This document shows, in pieces, positions 8,386 to 16,461 of a stretch of DNA of 64,000 bases. Position 1 is the first letter of the stretch. Each line of letters begins with the position of its first letter. The DNA comes from Archaeoglobus sp. JdFR-27 (GTDB taxonomy: Archaea; Halobacteriota; Archaeoglobi; Archaeoglobales; Archaeoglobaceae), in contig MTMO01000002.1 in NCBI GenBank assembly GCA_002011235.1, forward strand, positions 62,001 through 126,000, in the 5' to 3' direction. The notes beneath the pieces were generated by a model. The model was given only the letters and a program-made list of their open reading frames with translations. It was not told the DNA's origin and searched no databases. The position numbers were made by a program, and so were the translations under genes.

Positions 8386-8910
8386 ATGGGAGAGTCAAAA
8401 TTCAGGATAGAACTAAAATTAGATGAAAAGGAGAAGGACGAGTACATCAACTTTCTTTTAAGGCAGTACAGGCTTGTTGATGCTTTTTGGTTTCTCGGAG
8501 TGGAGGACAGATTTGGTTTGAATGTGGCAGTAGAGTTGAATGAAGAAGTATGGGAGGAAATGGCCAGAAGATCTGCAAGAGAGATCAAAAGGAGATTTAA
8601 ATTAGAGGAAAGAGGTTTAAAGGGTTTCATAAAGGCTTTGAAGTACTTTCCCTGGGCGACAATCGTTGGCTATGAGGTCGAACGGACTGAGGATGGGAGA
8701 GTTGTTATCAAGGTACCTCATTGTCCACCTCAGGAGGCTAGGCTGAAAAGCGGTAAAAAGGAGTTTCCCTGTAAAGAAATGCACTACAGAGAGTTCAAAT
8801 TCTTTGCAAAGGAGATCGATGAGAGGATAGAAGTGGAGTGTATTTTCGCACCCCCTGATGAGCGACGAGATATTTGGTGTATGTGGGAGTTCAAACTTCA
8901 TGAAAAATGA
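8386..8910 (+). CDS. DUF6125-like cytosolic protein
   Basis: A 174-residue soluble protein. The start at ATG 8386 follows TAGGTGG; upstream, five imperfect 9-base copies related to ATGGAGAAT (8332-8379) read in frame as MENMKNMENVENGN and are probably non-coding leader or a recent expansion. Its conserved features are VDAFWFLGVEDRFG, the helical YFPWATIVGYEVER, PHCPPQEARLKSGKKEFPCKEM and a final IFAPPDERRDIWCMWEF, the pattern I associate with the DUF6125 family of archaea and sulfate reducers. The three conserved cysteines suggest metal or ligand binding, but the function is unknown. Confidence 0.65.
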   Translation: MGESKFRIELKLDEKEKDEYINFLLRQYRLVDAFWFLGVEDRFGLNVAVELNEEVWEEMARRSAREIKRRFKLEERGLKGFIKALKYFPWATIVGYEVERTEDGRVVIKVPHCPPQEARLKSGKKEFPCKEMHYREFKFFAKEIDERIEVECIFAPPDERRDIWCMWEFKLHEK

Positions 8911-8942
8911 TTTTTGCCATCAACCGAGTGTCAGTAACTTAC

Positions 8943-9566
8943 TCAACCATTGCACTTGATGATCTTTTTAGGAGTCAGAATCACGTCAGCTTTGATATCA
9001 TGCTTCCCCATTAAATAGCTCAAATCTTCAAAAATCTGTACTTCATGGGCTATAACCACATAAAGACAGTCTAAATCCCTTATTAACCCATGTTTTTTCA
9101 ATATATCATATTCTTTGTCTCCGTATCCACTACCCTTTCCAATTCTGTTTCCCAGTTTATCGACAGCAACGCATCCTTGGATGAAAACATCAACTTTCCC
9201 AACCCTATTTAACTCACTTTCATTGATTTCAACTCCATTCCTGATCATACCCTTGATGGAGACATCTTTAGTAGTGATATCTTTCCTTCCTTCCAAGAGC
9301 AAAAAACCCGTAATCCTTGGTTTAACGGCAAGCAGATTTTTTCCATCTTCCAAAACTATTTTTCTCGCTGTCAGAAGTGGAGAGTCTGGAGCTGAGAAAA
9401 CAGTTCTCGAGTTTTTATATTCCTCCAGCTCTCTGATCCTTTCACACGCCCTTTTTGATCCTTTGAAGTTGGGTATCCTTCCAGTAACCGGGAATGGAGC
9501 TATGGAAAACGGTTCTATCCTCTTCCAGATGAGCCTTCTTACCTCCTCTTTGGATTTGAATCTCAT
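8943..9566 (-). CDS. 5-formyltetrahydrofolate cyclo-ligase family protein
   Basis: The 207-residue protein has the fold pattern of the MTHFS/5-FTHF cyclo-ligase family: an N-terminal SKEEVRRLIWKRI, the nucleotide loop GNRIGKGSGYGDKEYDIL (in place of GxGGGYYDR) and a final HDIKADVILTPKKII. Bacterial members close 5-formyl-THF to methenyl-THF with ATP. Archaeoglobales use tetrahydromethanopterin, so the true substrate may differ. It is followed by no close partner; the CMD protein gene upstream is 42 bases away on the same strand. Confidence 0.8.
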   Translation of the reverse strand: MRFKSKEEVRRLIWKRIEPFSIAPFPVTGRIPNFKGSKRACERIRELEEYKNSRTVFSAPDSPLLTARKIVLEDGKNLLAVKPRITGFLLLEGRKDITTKDVSIKGMIRNGVEINESELNRVGKVDVFIQGCVAVDKLGNRIGKGSGYGDKEYDILKKHGLIRDLDCLYVVIAHEVQIFEDLSYLMGKHDIKADVILTPKKIIKCNG

Positions 9567-9608
9567 TTTATGATTTAAATTTTAAAGGATTAAATCTCTT
9601 AACAGATT

Positions 9609-9947
9609 TCAGAGATTACCCAAATTTTTCAAACCTTTTAAGCCCTTCGCAGCGGTGTAAAGGCTCCCGGCGCCTCCAATGTAATAAGCAACCCTTACTG
9701 CCTCGGCAATCTCTTTTCTACTCGCTCCCACATCTATAGCAGCCTTCACTAAGCTTCTAACACCCTCATCTGCCCCAAGCACGGCATCTATTGCCATAGC
9801 CATTAAAATCTTGTATTTTATTGGTATCTCTCCATCTGAAAAGGCAAGCTCCTCTAGATTTTTTATGGAGTTAAAAATATCTTCATCCAACTTTTTAATA
9901 ACATCCAAGGGATTTTTCTCCGCTTCCTTTGTTTCCTCCATATTCAT
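9609..9947 (-). CDS. Carboxymuconolactone decarboxylase-like (AhpD fold) protein without cysteines
   Basis: This 112-residue protein resembles the CMD/AhpD family in its central helices (KYKILMAMAIDAVLGADEGVRSLVKAAIDVGASRKEIAEAVRVAYYIGGAGSLY-like order, residues 44-98). Most family members that act as peroxidase reductases have a CxxC at the position here occupied by GADE, and this protein has no cysteine at all, so a thiol-based activity is ruled out. The start ATG follows GGTGAAAAC. The role is unknown; a structural or ligand-binding function is possible. Confidence 0.75.
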   Translation of the reverse strand: MNMEETKEAEKNPLDVIKKLDEDIFNSIKNLEELAFSDGEIPIKYKILMAMAIDAVLGADEGVRSLVKAAIDVGASRKEIAEAVRVAYYIGGAGSLYTAAKGLKGLKNLGNL

Positions 9948-10016
9948 GTTTTCACCACTTTCTCCATTTTTTATCCATTTTTACTCCTCCAAAAACAAAA
10001 ATAATGGAACTAATAT

Positions 10017-10889
10017 CTAATATCTAAAGTCAACCGCTTCAGAATTTCCTGTTCTTTTTCTCGGCAGAGGGAAGAATTCAACCCCTGGATGCCTCTGCAT
10101 CATCGGTTGTGGATACATCTCCATGAGCTCATAAACCTCCGGTGGGACATCTGTTGTAACTTTGAGGCCAAGCTCCCTTGCAACTTCAACGGTTATGGGA
10201 TAATCGTGAGTCCATCTGCCTTCAGTGAGTATCTTTGCGATCTCTCTCGCCTTTTCCTCGCCCATTTTATCCTTAAGCAATTCATAAACAAAGTTCTGAA
10301 CTTGGTTGATGGATTTTTCGGCAAGATCTGCCAATATAAGTGTGCTATCGTCGATATCTTCCGGTTTCTTTTTTGAGACAGCATTCAGAATAGAGGGAGC
10401 TGGATAGTTCATTAACTGGGGATCCACAGGTCCAAGGACTGCATTTGGATCCATTATTATCTCATCTGCAGCTAAAGCAATCAGCGTTCCTCCACTCATT
10501 GAATAGTGAGGAACTATAACGGTGGTTTTTGCGGGGTGCTCTTTTATCGCCTTTGCAATTTGAGTTGAGGCAAGCACCAACCCGCCAGGAGTATGCAGAA
10601 TCAGGTCTATCGCCTGATCATCTGGAGTTCTTCTAATCGCTCTTAGAACCTGTTCAGAGTCCTCTACCGTTATAAAACGATAGAATGGAATGCCGAAAAG
10701 CCCAATACTCTCCTGACGGTGAATCATGGTTATAACATTCGAGTTCCTTTTTTCACCCATCTTTCCCATTAAAGCTTTCCTTGCCATCAAAAGCTGGCGA
10801 TGTTTTAGCTGTGGGCCTAAGATTAGATAAAACAGAAAGAAAAACCACAATATATTGAAGAACACCCCGGTCGTGTCTCCGTTGACCAT
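10017..10889 (-). CDS. Membrane-anchored ClpP-class serine protease (SDH/DUF114 family)
   Basis: The start was placed at ATG 10889 (290 residues) because TTTATTATAAAA lies 22-27 bases upstream and because the membrane helix GVFFNILWFFFLFYLI then sits at the N-terminus, as in relatives. The rest is a crotonase/ClpP-like fold with LHTPGGLVLAS and the nucleophile motif PHYSMSGGTLIALAAD, Ser within SMSGG being the likely catalytic serine, and MDPNAVLGPVDPQ following. Members of PF01972 are thought to be membrane-bound proteases or peptidases of archaea, facing the cytosol. It is divergent from the peptide transporter operon. Confidence 0.85.
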   Translation of the reverse strand: MVNGDTTGVFFNILWFFFLFYLILGPQLKHRQLLMARKALMGKMGEKRNSNVITMIHRQESIGLFGIPFYRFITVEDSEQVLRAIRRTPDDQAIDLILHTPGGLVLASTQIAKAIKEHPAKTTVIVPHYSMSGGTLIALAADEIIMDPNAVLGPVDPQLMNYPAPSILNAVSKKKPEDIDDSTLILADLAEKSINQVQNFVYELLKDKMGEEKAREIAKILTEGRWTHDYPITVEVARELGLKVTTDVPPEVYELMEMYPQPMMQRHPGVEFFPLPRKRTGNSEAVDFRY

Positions 10890-11002
10890 GAATATAAGAT
10901 AGAGTTTTATAATAAATACTTTGCCTTCGAAAACAGTAAGATTTATCATGACTTTTTTAAGTTTTATAGAATATCAAAATTAAACCTGACTCAAGATAAG
11001 AA

Positions 11003-11016
11003 AGTATTTAAATATG
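11003..11016 (+). promoter_or_regulatory. TATA box of peptide-binding protein gene
   Basis: AGTATTTAAATATG is a strong TATA element with an A/G-rich stretch just upstream as expected for a BRE. A start of transcription about 25 bases downstream would give a leader of about 20 bases carrying the GGAGGAG ribosome site at 11044-11050. Confidence 0.55.
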
Positions 11017-11056
11017 AAAGGGTATTGTAAACTCAAAAATTTTGGAGGAGAAAATA

Positions 11057-13186
11057 ATGAGAAGGGAATTGTTCTACTTGCTCGTGATAGGTCTTTTAGT
11101 GATTTCTTTGGCGGGCTGTGCACAGCAAGAGGTAAAGCCAACTCCAACACCTGCACCAACCCCAACTCCGACGCCAACAGCTACTCCAGTGGCAACTCCC
11201 ACACCGACACCAACTCCTATTCCTGCTACAGTAATCGAGACTGACACCTCCGTGGTGATAGTTGGTGAAAAGGGGAAAGTTGAGGCAGTTTCCATCCCAA
11301 CAAGTAAGAAGGTAATCAAGGTAAGCTATGTTGTCGATAAAGAGAACACAAAATCAATTGAGGATCTCATGGAGGCAGGACAGGGATTCGGAGCAATAAA
11401 TCCAGCTTTTTGGAGAAACACAGAGTTTGACGCCCTTGTCAAAGCAGCCAGATTCGAGACAAATCCCGAAATAAGAGCTGAGCTTTTCAAAGCCATGTAC
11501 ATAATCGCGAATAAAGAAGTGCCATTGCTTGTCTTTGGACAGAACAGAATGATGAGAACCTACTGGGACTGGGTTGAAGGAAGATACTACCATCCGACAT
11601 TTACCGAGAGATACGATCTCATTTGGGAAAAACCAAACGCTCCATCCGTTGATATCGGGATAAAGGAGTACAAGAACGATGCCAATACTCTTGTAATCGG
11701 TACAATAGGCTGGCCTGAATCGTTTGACCCAGCTACAACCTATGAAACATTCGGATGGGAAATATGGCACCAGATTGGTGATACACTCGTAACCTATTGG
11801 AAAGAGGAAACAGAGAAGGTTTCTCCGGATTTAGCTGTTGCTTGGGCGCACAATTCCGATGGTACAGAATGGTACTTTATCATAAGGGGCGATGTAGTTG
11901 CTTATGACCCATGGAATGATAAAACCTATCCGATCGATGCTACCGACGTTGCATTCAGCTTCTGGAGGGTGCAGAGAATAGGCCATAGTGTCAGCTGGAT
12001 GCTTGATTTCACAGACCTTAGCAAATCGGCTCCCTTAACGGAAGATGAATTCAAGGATATTCTTGCAAAGGGAGGAATATATGCTGAATACGGTGATAAA
12101 TCAGGAGAAGTAAAATCAATGGATGACTTGCTCTCAATGTTCGGCTACAGTGGTAAGACAGCAGGAGTTTACAAACTCGTTCTTCCTGAGCCATATGCAC
12201 CAATCTTGGGTGTGATAACGGATCCGTTCCTCTCAGTGTTGCCAATGGAATATCTGCTTGGAGACAAGTATGAAGAGGCTTTGGCCGCCTCAGACAACGG
12301 AAAGAACCCATCCGCATGGGAGGCGTACGTTAGCGAGGGCGAAGAAGATGCAACCCACCAGCTCATGCATCAGAAGCCTGTCTGCACCGGGCCATACTGT
12401 GTGGTTGACTACGAAGAGAACAGCTACATCGTTGCAAAGATGAATCCATACTACTGGGGCAAGGCTCTCTGGGATGAGATGTATGCTGATGCTTCAAAGG
12501 CAAAGCACGAAACCGTGATCTGGGTGATCAACAACGATGCCGTCTCGAGAATAAACCTCTTCCAGACCGGAACAGTCGATTTTGTCGCAGCTCCACCTGA
12601 AAGAATAAATGACGTCAAGGGACTTGAATTCCAGGGCTTCCATTCCGTCGTTAAAACGGATCTACTCCAGCCGGTTATAACCTACGGTGTATTCAACACC
12701 TATAAAGAACCATTCAACAACCCGAAGGTTAGAGAGGCCTTAGCTTATGCTGTACCATATGATCAGATAATACAGCAGGTGTATTCTGGAAACCTCGAAA
12801 GGAACTATGCAGCAATTCCAATCGGCTGGCCTGGGTATACGGAATACGGCATCGAAAAGTACACGTTTGATATGGCGAAGGCAAAACAGCTCATCCAGGA
12901 ATCTGGAATCGATCCAACCAAGTACTCAATCGACATCGCCTATAACACCGGAAACTCCGCAAGAGAGAAGATTTCAGCATTACTCCAGAACACATGGAGT
13001 CAGCTTGGATTCAAGTGTACTGTGACAAGTCTCGAATGGCCCGTGTATCTTAGCAAAGGTGAGCACGGACAGTACGACTACTACACCATCGGCTGGGTGC
13101 CTGACTATTTAGACACCGACAACTGGGTTGGACCTCTATACTACGGCGCAACTCAGTTCAAAGAAGTGAAGGTATTGACCGAGTAG
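11057..13186 (+). CDS. Peptide ABC transporter binding lipoprotein, apparently circularly permuted
   Basis: A 709-residue secreted lipoprotein starting at ATG 11057 behind GGAGGAG. Residues 1-22 are a signal peptide ending in the lipobox LAGC, followed by a Thr-Pro linker (about residues 28-57). The remainder is a family 5 solute-binding protein (SBP_bac_5), but the order is unusual. Residues 112-192 (GAINPAFWRNTEFDALVKAA through RYDLIWEK) match the part normally found at the very C-terminus (NPEFD..., ER..LY...I, ...GYYYNP). The normal N-terminal lobe begins only at about residue 207 (NDANTLVIGTIGWPESFDP), and the protein ends at GWVPDYLDTDNWVGPLYYG plus 13 residues, just where the missing segment would follow. 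It binds peptides for the permease encoded downstream. Confidence 0.85.
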   Translation: MRRELFYLLVIGLLVISLAGCAQQEVKPTPTPAPTPTPTPTATPVATPTPTPTPIPATVIETDTSVVIVGEKGKVEAVSIPTSKKVIKVSYVVDKENTKSIEDLMEAGQGFGAINPAFWRNTEFDALVKAARFETNPEIRAELFKAMYIIANKEVPLLVFGQNRMMRTYWDWVEGRYYHPTFTERYDLIWEKPNAPSVDIGIKEYKNDANTLVIGTIGWPESFDPATTYETFGWEIWHQIGDTLVTYWKEETEKVSPDLAVAWAHNSDGTEWYFIIRGDVVAYDPWNDKTYPIDATDVAFSFWRVQRIGHSVSWMLDFTDLSKSAPLTEDEFKDILAKGGIYAEYGDKSGEVKSMDDLLSMFGYSGKTAGVYKLVLPEPYAPILGVITDPFLSVLPMEYLLGDKYEEALAASDNGKNPSAWEAYVSEGEEDATHQLMHQKPVCTGPYCVVDYEENSYIVAKMNPYYWGKALWDEMYADASKAKHETVIWVINNDAVSRINLFQTGTVDFVAAPPERINDVKGLEFQGFHSVVKTDLLQPVITYGVFNTYKEPFNNPKVREALAYAVPYDQIIQQVYSGNLERNYAAIPIGWPGYTEYGIEKYTFDMAKAKQLIQESGIDPTKYSIDIAYNTGNSAREKISALLQNTWSQLGFKCTVTSLEWPVYLSKGEHGQYDYYTIGWVPDYLDTDNWVGPLYYGATQFKEVKVLTE

Positions 13187-13221
13187 CTCGAAAAATGAAA
13201 CTTGAAATTAAATCCCTTAAC

Positions 13222-13250
13222 ATTTTTTAACTATTTTTTATTGATTTTTA
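13222..13250 (+). terminator. T-rich terminator after the binding protein gene
   Basis: Three T runs (TTTTTT, TTTTTT, TTTTT) within 29 bases follow the binding-protein gene, the usual look of an archaeal terminator. With the promoter at 13270 it suggests the binding protein is transcribed apart from the permease genes, or more abundantly. Confidence 0.45.
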
Positions 13251-13268
13251 TCACCCAACTTCTGGAAA

Positions 13269-13280
13269 GCTATTTAAACA
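13269..13280 (+). promoter_or_regulatory. TATA box of permease/ATPase operon
   Basis: GCTATTTAAACA is a good TATA element about 43 bases before the GTG start of the first permease gene, leaving room for a short leader with the GAGGTGAGG ribosome site. Confidence 0.5.
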
Positions 13281-13311
13281 AATTCGTATCTTCGCTCTCA
13301 GAGGTGAGGAA

Positions 13312-14313
13312 GTGGCAGAGCTGAAGAAATTCCTAGTGAGGCGTATGCTAACATTTATACCAACAATAGTAGGTATAACCCTCATAGTTTTTGCAATTGC
13401 TTATCTTATACCAGCCGATCCTGCGAGAGCTTGGGCGGGTGGAGAGAAAGCAAGCCAGAAAGCAATTGAGATAATAAGGCAGAAATATCACATGGATGAA
13501 CCGTGGTACGACCAGTACATTTTCCTTGTTACAGGATTGCTAAAAAACGAGATCATCGATCCAAGAACTTCAAATCCAGTTCTTGATGATGTCGGTAAAA
13601 GATTCCCTGTTACGTTTCAACTTTCCCTATTTGCTTACTTTTTTGTTCTTTCAATAGGCATCCCTCTTGGCCTTGTATCGGCCCTTAAAAGAGACACAGT
13701 AATCGATACATTTGTGAGAATTTTCGCATTAATTGGAGTTTCAACGCCTGTTTTCTGGCTTGGATACATTCTCATTTACATCTTCTTCGTCCATGTGAGG
13801 ATCATAAATCTGGCAGGGGTGCCACCTTCTCCTGAAACGGTCATAACCCACATTCCGGTTATAGACTCGGTCTTAACAGGAAATTTGGAACTTTTCAAAC
13901 AACATGTTGCAAGATTCTGGCTCCCAGGATTCGTTTTGGGATTTATGGGGGCTGGAGTTGTAGCAAGATTTGTAAGAAACTCGTTTCTTGAGGCAATTGG
14001 AGGAGATTACATAGAGTTCTTAAAGGCAAAAGGAGTTCAGAAGCTTAGGATATACAGACATGCAATGAAAAACTCTCTTGTTCCAATTATCACCGTGCTT
14101 GGCTTGCAGTTCGGAGGTTTGCTCAGCGGAGCGCCGATAACCGAAACCGTATTTGGTTTGCCAGGAATCGGACTCTATGCAATCTTTTCAATTAGAACAC
14201 TCGACTTCCCAGCAATTGTTGCTGTTACTTTTATTTTTGCTCTAGTGTATGTTATAGCGAATTTAATAGTAGACATATTCTATGCGGTGGTAGATCCAAG
14301 AGTTAGATATTGA
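13312..14313 (+). CDS. dppB: Peptide ABC transporter permease, DppB type
   Basis: A 333-residue membrane protein starting at GTG after GAGGTGAGG. It has the DppB/OppB layout: an N-terminal helix (FIPTIVGITLIVFAIAYLIPADPA), a periplasmic-side loop of about 70 residues, and five more helices, with the ATPase-contacting EAA loop at FLEAIGGDYIEFLKAKGVQKLRIYRHAMKNSLVP near residue 225. It pairs with the DppC-type permease encoded 30 bases downstream to form the channel for di- or oligopeptides delivered by the lipoprotein. Substrate size cannot be read from the sequence. Confidence 0.92.
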   Translation: MAELKKFLVRRMLTFIPTIVGITLIVFAIAYLIPADPARAWAGGEKASQKAIEIIRQKYHMDEPWYDQYIFLVTGLLKNEIIDPRTSNPVLDDVGKRFPVTFQLSLFAYFFVLSIGIPLGLVSALKRDTVIDTFVRIFALIGVSTPVFWLGYILIYIFFVHVRIINLAGVPPSPETVITHIPVIDSVLTGNLELFKQHVARFWLPGFVLGFMGAGVVARFVRNSFLEAIGGDYIEFLKAKGVQKLRIYRHAMKNSLVPIITVLGLQFGGLLSGAPITETVFGLPGIGLYAIFSIRTLDFPAIVAVTFIFALVYVIANLIVDIFYAVVDPRVRY

Positions 14314-14343
14314 GATTGGAAATAATAAGGATAGGGTGGTTTA

Positions 14344-15483
14344 ATGCAAGAAATACATGAAGGACAGGAAGGACAAAAAACAGGAGAAGAGTATCAGAGA
14401 AGCATATTGGACAGGATTTCTGATTTCTTTATAGAGGTTCTGGTTTCACTTATCTCAACTGTCAAAAAAGGATGGCGTGAGAAAAATAGGTCGAGAGTTG
14501 CAGAATGGAAGCTGATGTTCTATGCTCTTAATCGCTCACCTCCTGGAGTTATAGGTCTTTTTCTCGTAACAATTTTCGTTTTCCTTGGGATCTTTGGACC
14601 TTTTCTTGCCCCTTATAAGTATAACTACTTCCCGATATTCGAGAACGGAGACACATATCTCTCACCACCCGGTCAATTTTTCCCTCTAGGGGCGGATCAC
14701 TTCGGTAGAGATTTAGTGAGTCTTCTCCTTCAGGGAGCAAGAACATCACTTGTCATCTCGATTATAGTTATAATCCTTGGTGTTCCTTTGGGAATCGTTC
14801 TTGGGCTTGTTGCTGGATACTTTGGTGGAAAAATCGATGAACTTATCATGCGTATTACCGATATGTTTCTCGCTTTTCCACCACTTATACTTGCAATAGC
14901 ATTTGCTGCTGTACTGCCAGAAAGAATATCATACCTCATAAACAATAATCCACTCCTTCAGCAGCTTCTGCTATGGCTTTTTGCCCTCGATACCAGAGAG
15001 GCAGGAAATCTAAGTAGACTTCTAGCTGTTATGATAGCAATGGCCATTGTCTGGTGGCCAGGCTATGCCAGAATTACAAGAGGATCTACCTTAACAGAGA
15101 GAGAATCCCTTTATGTGGAGTCTGCAAGGGCAATAGGGTTGTCTTCAGCTAAGATCATGGCAAAACACATTCTTCCAAACATAATTGGGCCAATTTTGGT
15201 ATATGTTACTCTTGATTTTGGAAGTGTTGTCCTGACCGAAGCTGGATTGAGCTTTCTTGGCCTCGGAGCAACACCACCCATCGCAGATTGGGGAAGAATA
15301 GTCTACGATGGTTCCCAGTTCTTTCCAAAAGCATGGTGGCTCATCATTTTTCCAGGTTCAATCGTGCTACTTGATGTTCTCGGCTGGAATTTGCTCGGTG
15401 ATTCCTTGAGAGATGTCTTGGATCCGAAACTCAGGAGAAGCATTGAATTTAAAGTAAAGCGCAAAAAAGGTGAAAAGACATGA
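14344..15483 (+). CDS. dppC: Peptide ABC transporter permease, DppC type
   Basis: A 379-residue inner-membrane subunit. It has a longer than usual hydrophilic N-terminus (about 70 residues, MQEIHEGQEGQKTGEEY...) before the first membrane helix VIGLFLVTIFVFLGIFGPFLAPY. The family signatures follow: PLGADHFGRDLVSLLLQGARTSL, the EAA loop YVESARAIGLSSAKIMAKHILPN and TEAGLSFLGLGATPPIADWG. An insertion around residues 195-220 lengthens the loop between helices. Its stop overlaps the next start as ATGA, so translation of the ATPase is coupled. Confidence 0.92.
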   Translation: MQEIHEGQEGQKTGEEYQRSILDRISDFFIEVLVSLISTVKKGWREKNRSRVAEWKLMFYALNRSPPGVIGLFLVTIFVFLGIFGPFLAPYKYNYFPIFENGDTYLSPPGQFFPLGADHFGRDLVSLLLQGARTSLVISIIVIILGVPLGIVLGLVAGYFGGKIDELIMRITDMFLAFPPLILAIAFAAVLPERISYLINNNPLLQQLLLWLFALDTREAGNLSRLLAVMIAMAIVWWPGYARITRGSTLTERESLYVESARAIGLSSAKIMAKHILPNIIGPILVYVTLDFGSVVLTEAGLSFLGLGATPPIADWGRIVYDGSQFFPKAWWLIIFPGSIVLLDVLGWNLLGDSLRDVLDPKLRRSIEFKVKRKKGEKT

Positions 15484-16457
15484 CAGATAAAGTTCTCGAG
15501 GTCAAAAACCTTACAGTCCATTTTTACACTTATGCAGGAGTGGTTAAAGCAATTGAAAATGTATCATTTGACGTTTACCGAGGAGAGACGTTTGCCCTTG
15601 TCGGTGAAACTGGGTGTGGAAAAAGCGTCACTGCAAGAGCTCTAACCCAGCTGATCGAATCTCCAGGGAGAATAGTTGAGGGGGAAGTTTACTACCATAA
15701 AAATGGTGAGAGTGTCGATTTACTCAAGCTCGAAGAAGAAGAGATAAGGAAATACAGGGGTAAAGAGATTGCATACATCTTTCAAGATCCTCAGTCATCC
15801 CTTGATCCTCTCTATTCTGTAGGATTTCAGGTCTCAGAGGCACTTTATGCCCATAATAAGGTGAAAAGCATAAAAGAAGGTATAAGAAAAGCTGTGGACA
15901 TCTTAAGAACTGTTTTAATGCCAGATCCTGAAAAGAGAGTGAGCAACTATCCACACGAGCTTAGTGGTGGGATGAAGCAGAGAGTAACAATAGGGATAGG
16001 GATTTCGAATGATCCGAAAATTCTAATAGCTGATGAACCCACGACAGCCCTCGACGTTACAGTTCAGGCTCAGATTCTCAATTTAATTAAGGAGATGAAG
16101 AGAAAATACGGGGCTACAGTCCTCTTAATCACCCATGACATGGGTGTCGTTGCAGATATGGCAGATAGAGTGGCGGTGATGTATGCTGGAAAGATAGTCG
16201 AGCTAGCAGATGTCTTCTCTATATTCAAGGAACCTATCCATCCTTACACAGAAGGGTTGCTAAAAGCCGTTCCGAATCCACTGATCAAGATAGAGAGACT
16301 TGAAACGATTCCCGGAACCGTCCCAAGCCTTATCAATCCACCGTCAGGATGTAGATTTAACCCAAGGTGTCCTCTGGCATCGCAGATTTGTAGGGCTAAG
16401 ATACCAGAACTTGAAGAGGTTAAAAATGGGCACTATGTTGCCTGCCATAACAGGTGA
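15480..16457 (+). CDS. dppD: Peptide ABC transporter ATPase, DppD type
   Basis: A 325-residue ABC ATPase with Walker A GETGCGKS, Q-loop FQDPQSSLDPL, signature ELSGGMKQRV, Walker B ILIADEPTTALD and H-loop THD. The C-terminal oligopeptide-transporter domain with the cysteine pattern GCRFNPRCPLASQIC follows, a region that binds an iron-sulfur cluster in related peptide importers. The start overlaps the dppC stop. It works as a heterodimer with the DppF-type ATPase, whose gene begins 4 bases after its stop. Confidence 0.93.
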   Translation: MTDKVLEVKNLTVHFYTYAGVVKAIENVSFDVYRGETFALVGETGCGKSVTARALTQLIESPGRIVEGEVYYHKNGESVDLLKLEEEEIRKYRGKEIAYIFQDPQSSLDPLYSVGFQVSEALYAHNKVKSIKEGIRKAVDILRTVLMPDPEKRVSNYPHELSGGMKQRVTIGIGISNDPKILIADEPTTALDVTVQAQILNLIKEMKRKYGATVLLITHDMGVVADMADRVAVMYAGKIVELADVFSIFKEPIHPYTEGLLKAVPNPLIKIERLETIPGTVPSLINPPSGCRFNPRCPLASQICRAKIPELEEVKNGHYVACHNR

Positions 16458-16461
16458 TACC

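Noticed and set aside
11131-11225. Repeated ACxCCx units that look like a minisatellite or CRISPR-like array
   Set aside because: They are in-frame Thr-Pro codons forming the linker of the binding lipoprotein, a normal archaeal feature.
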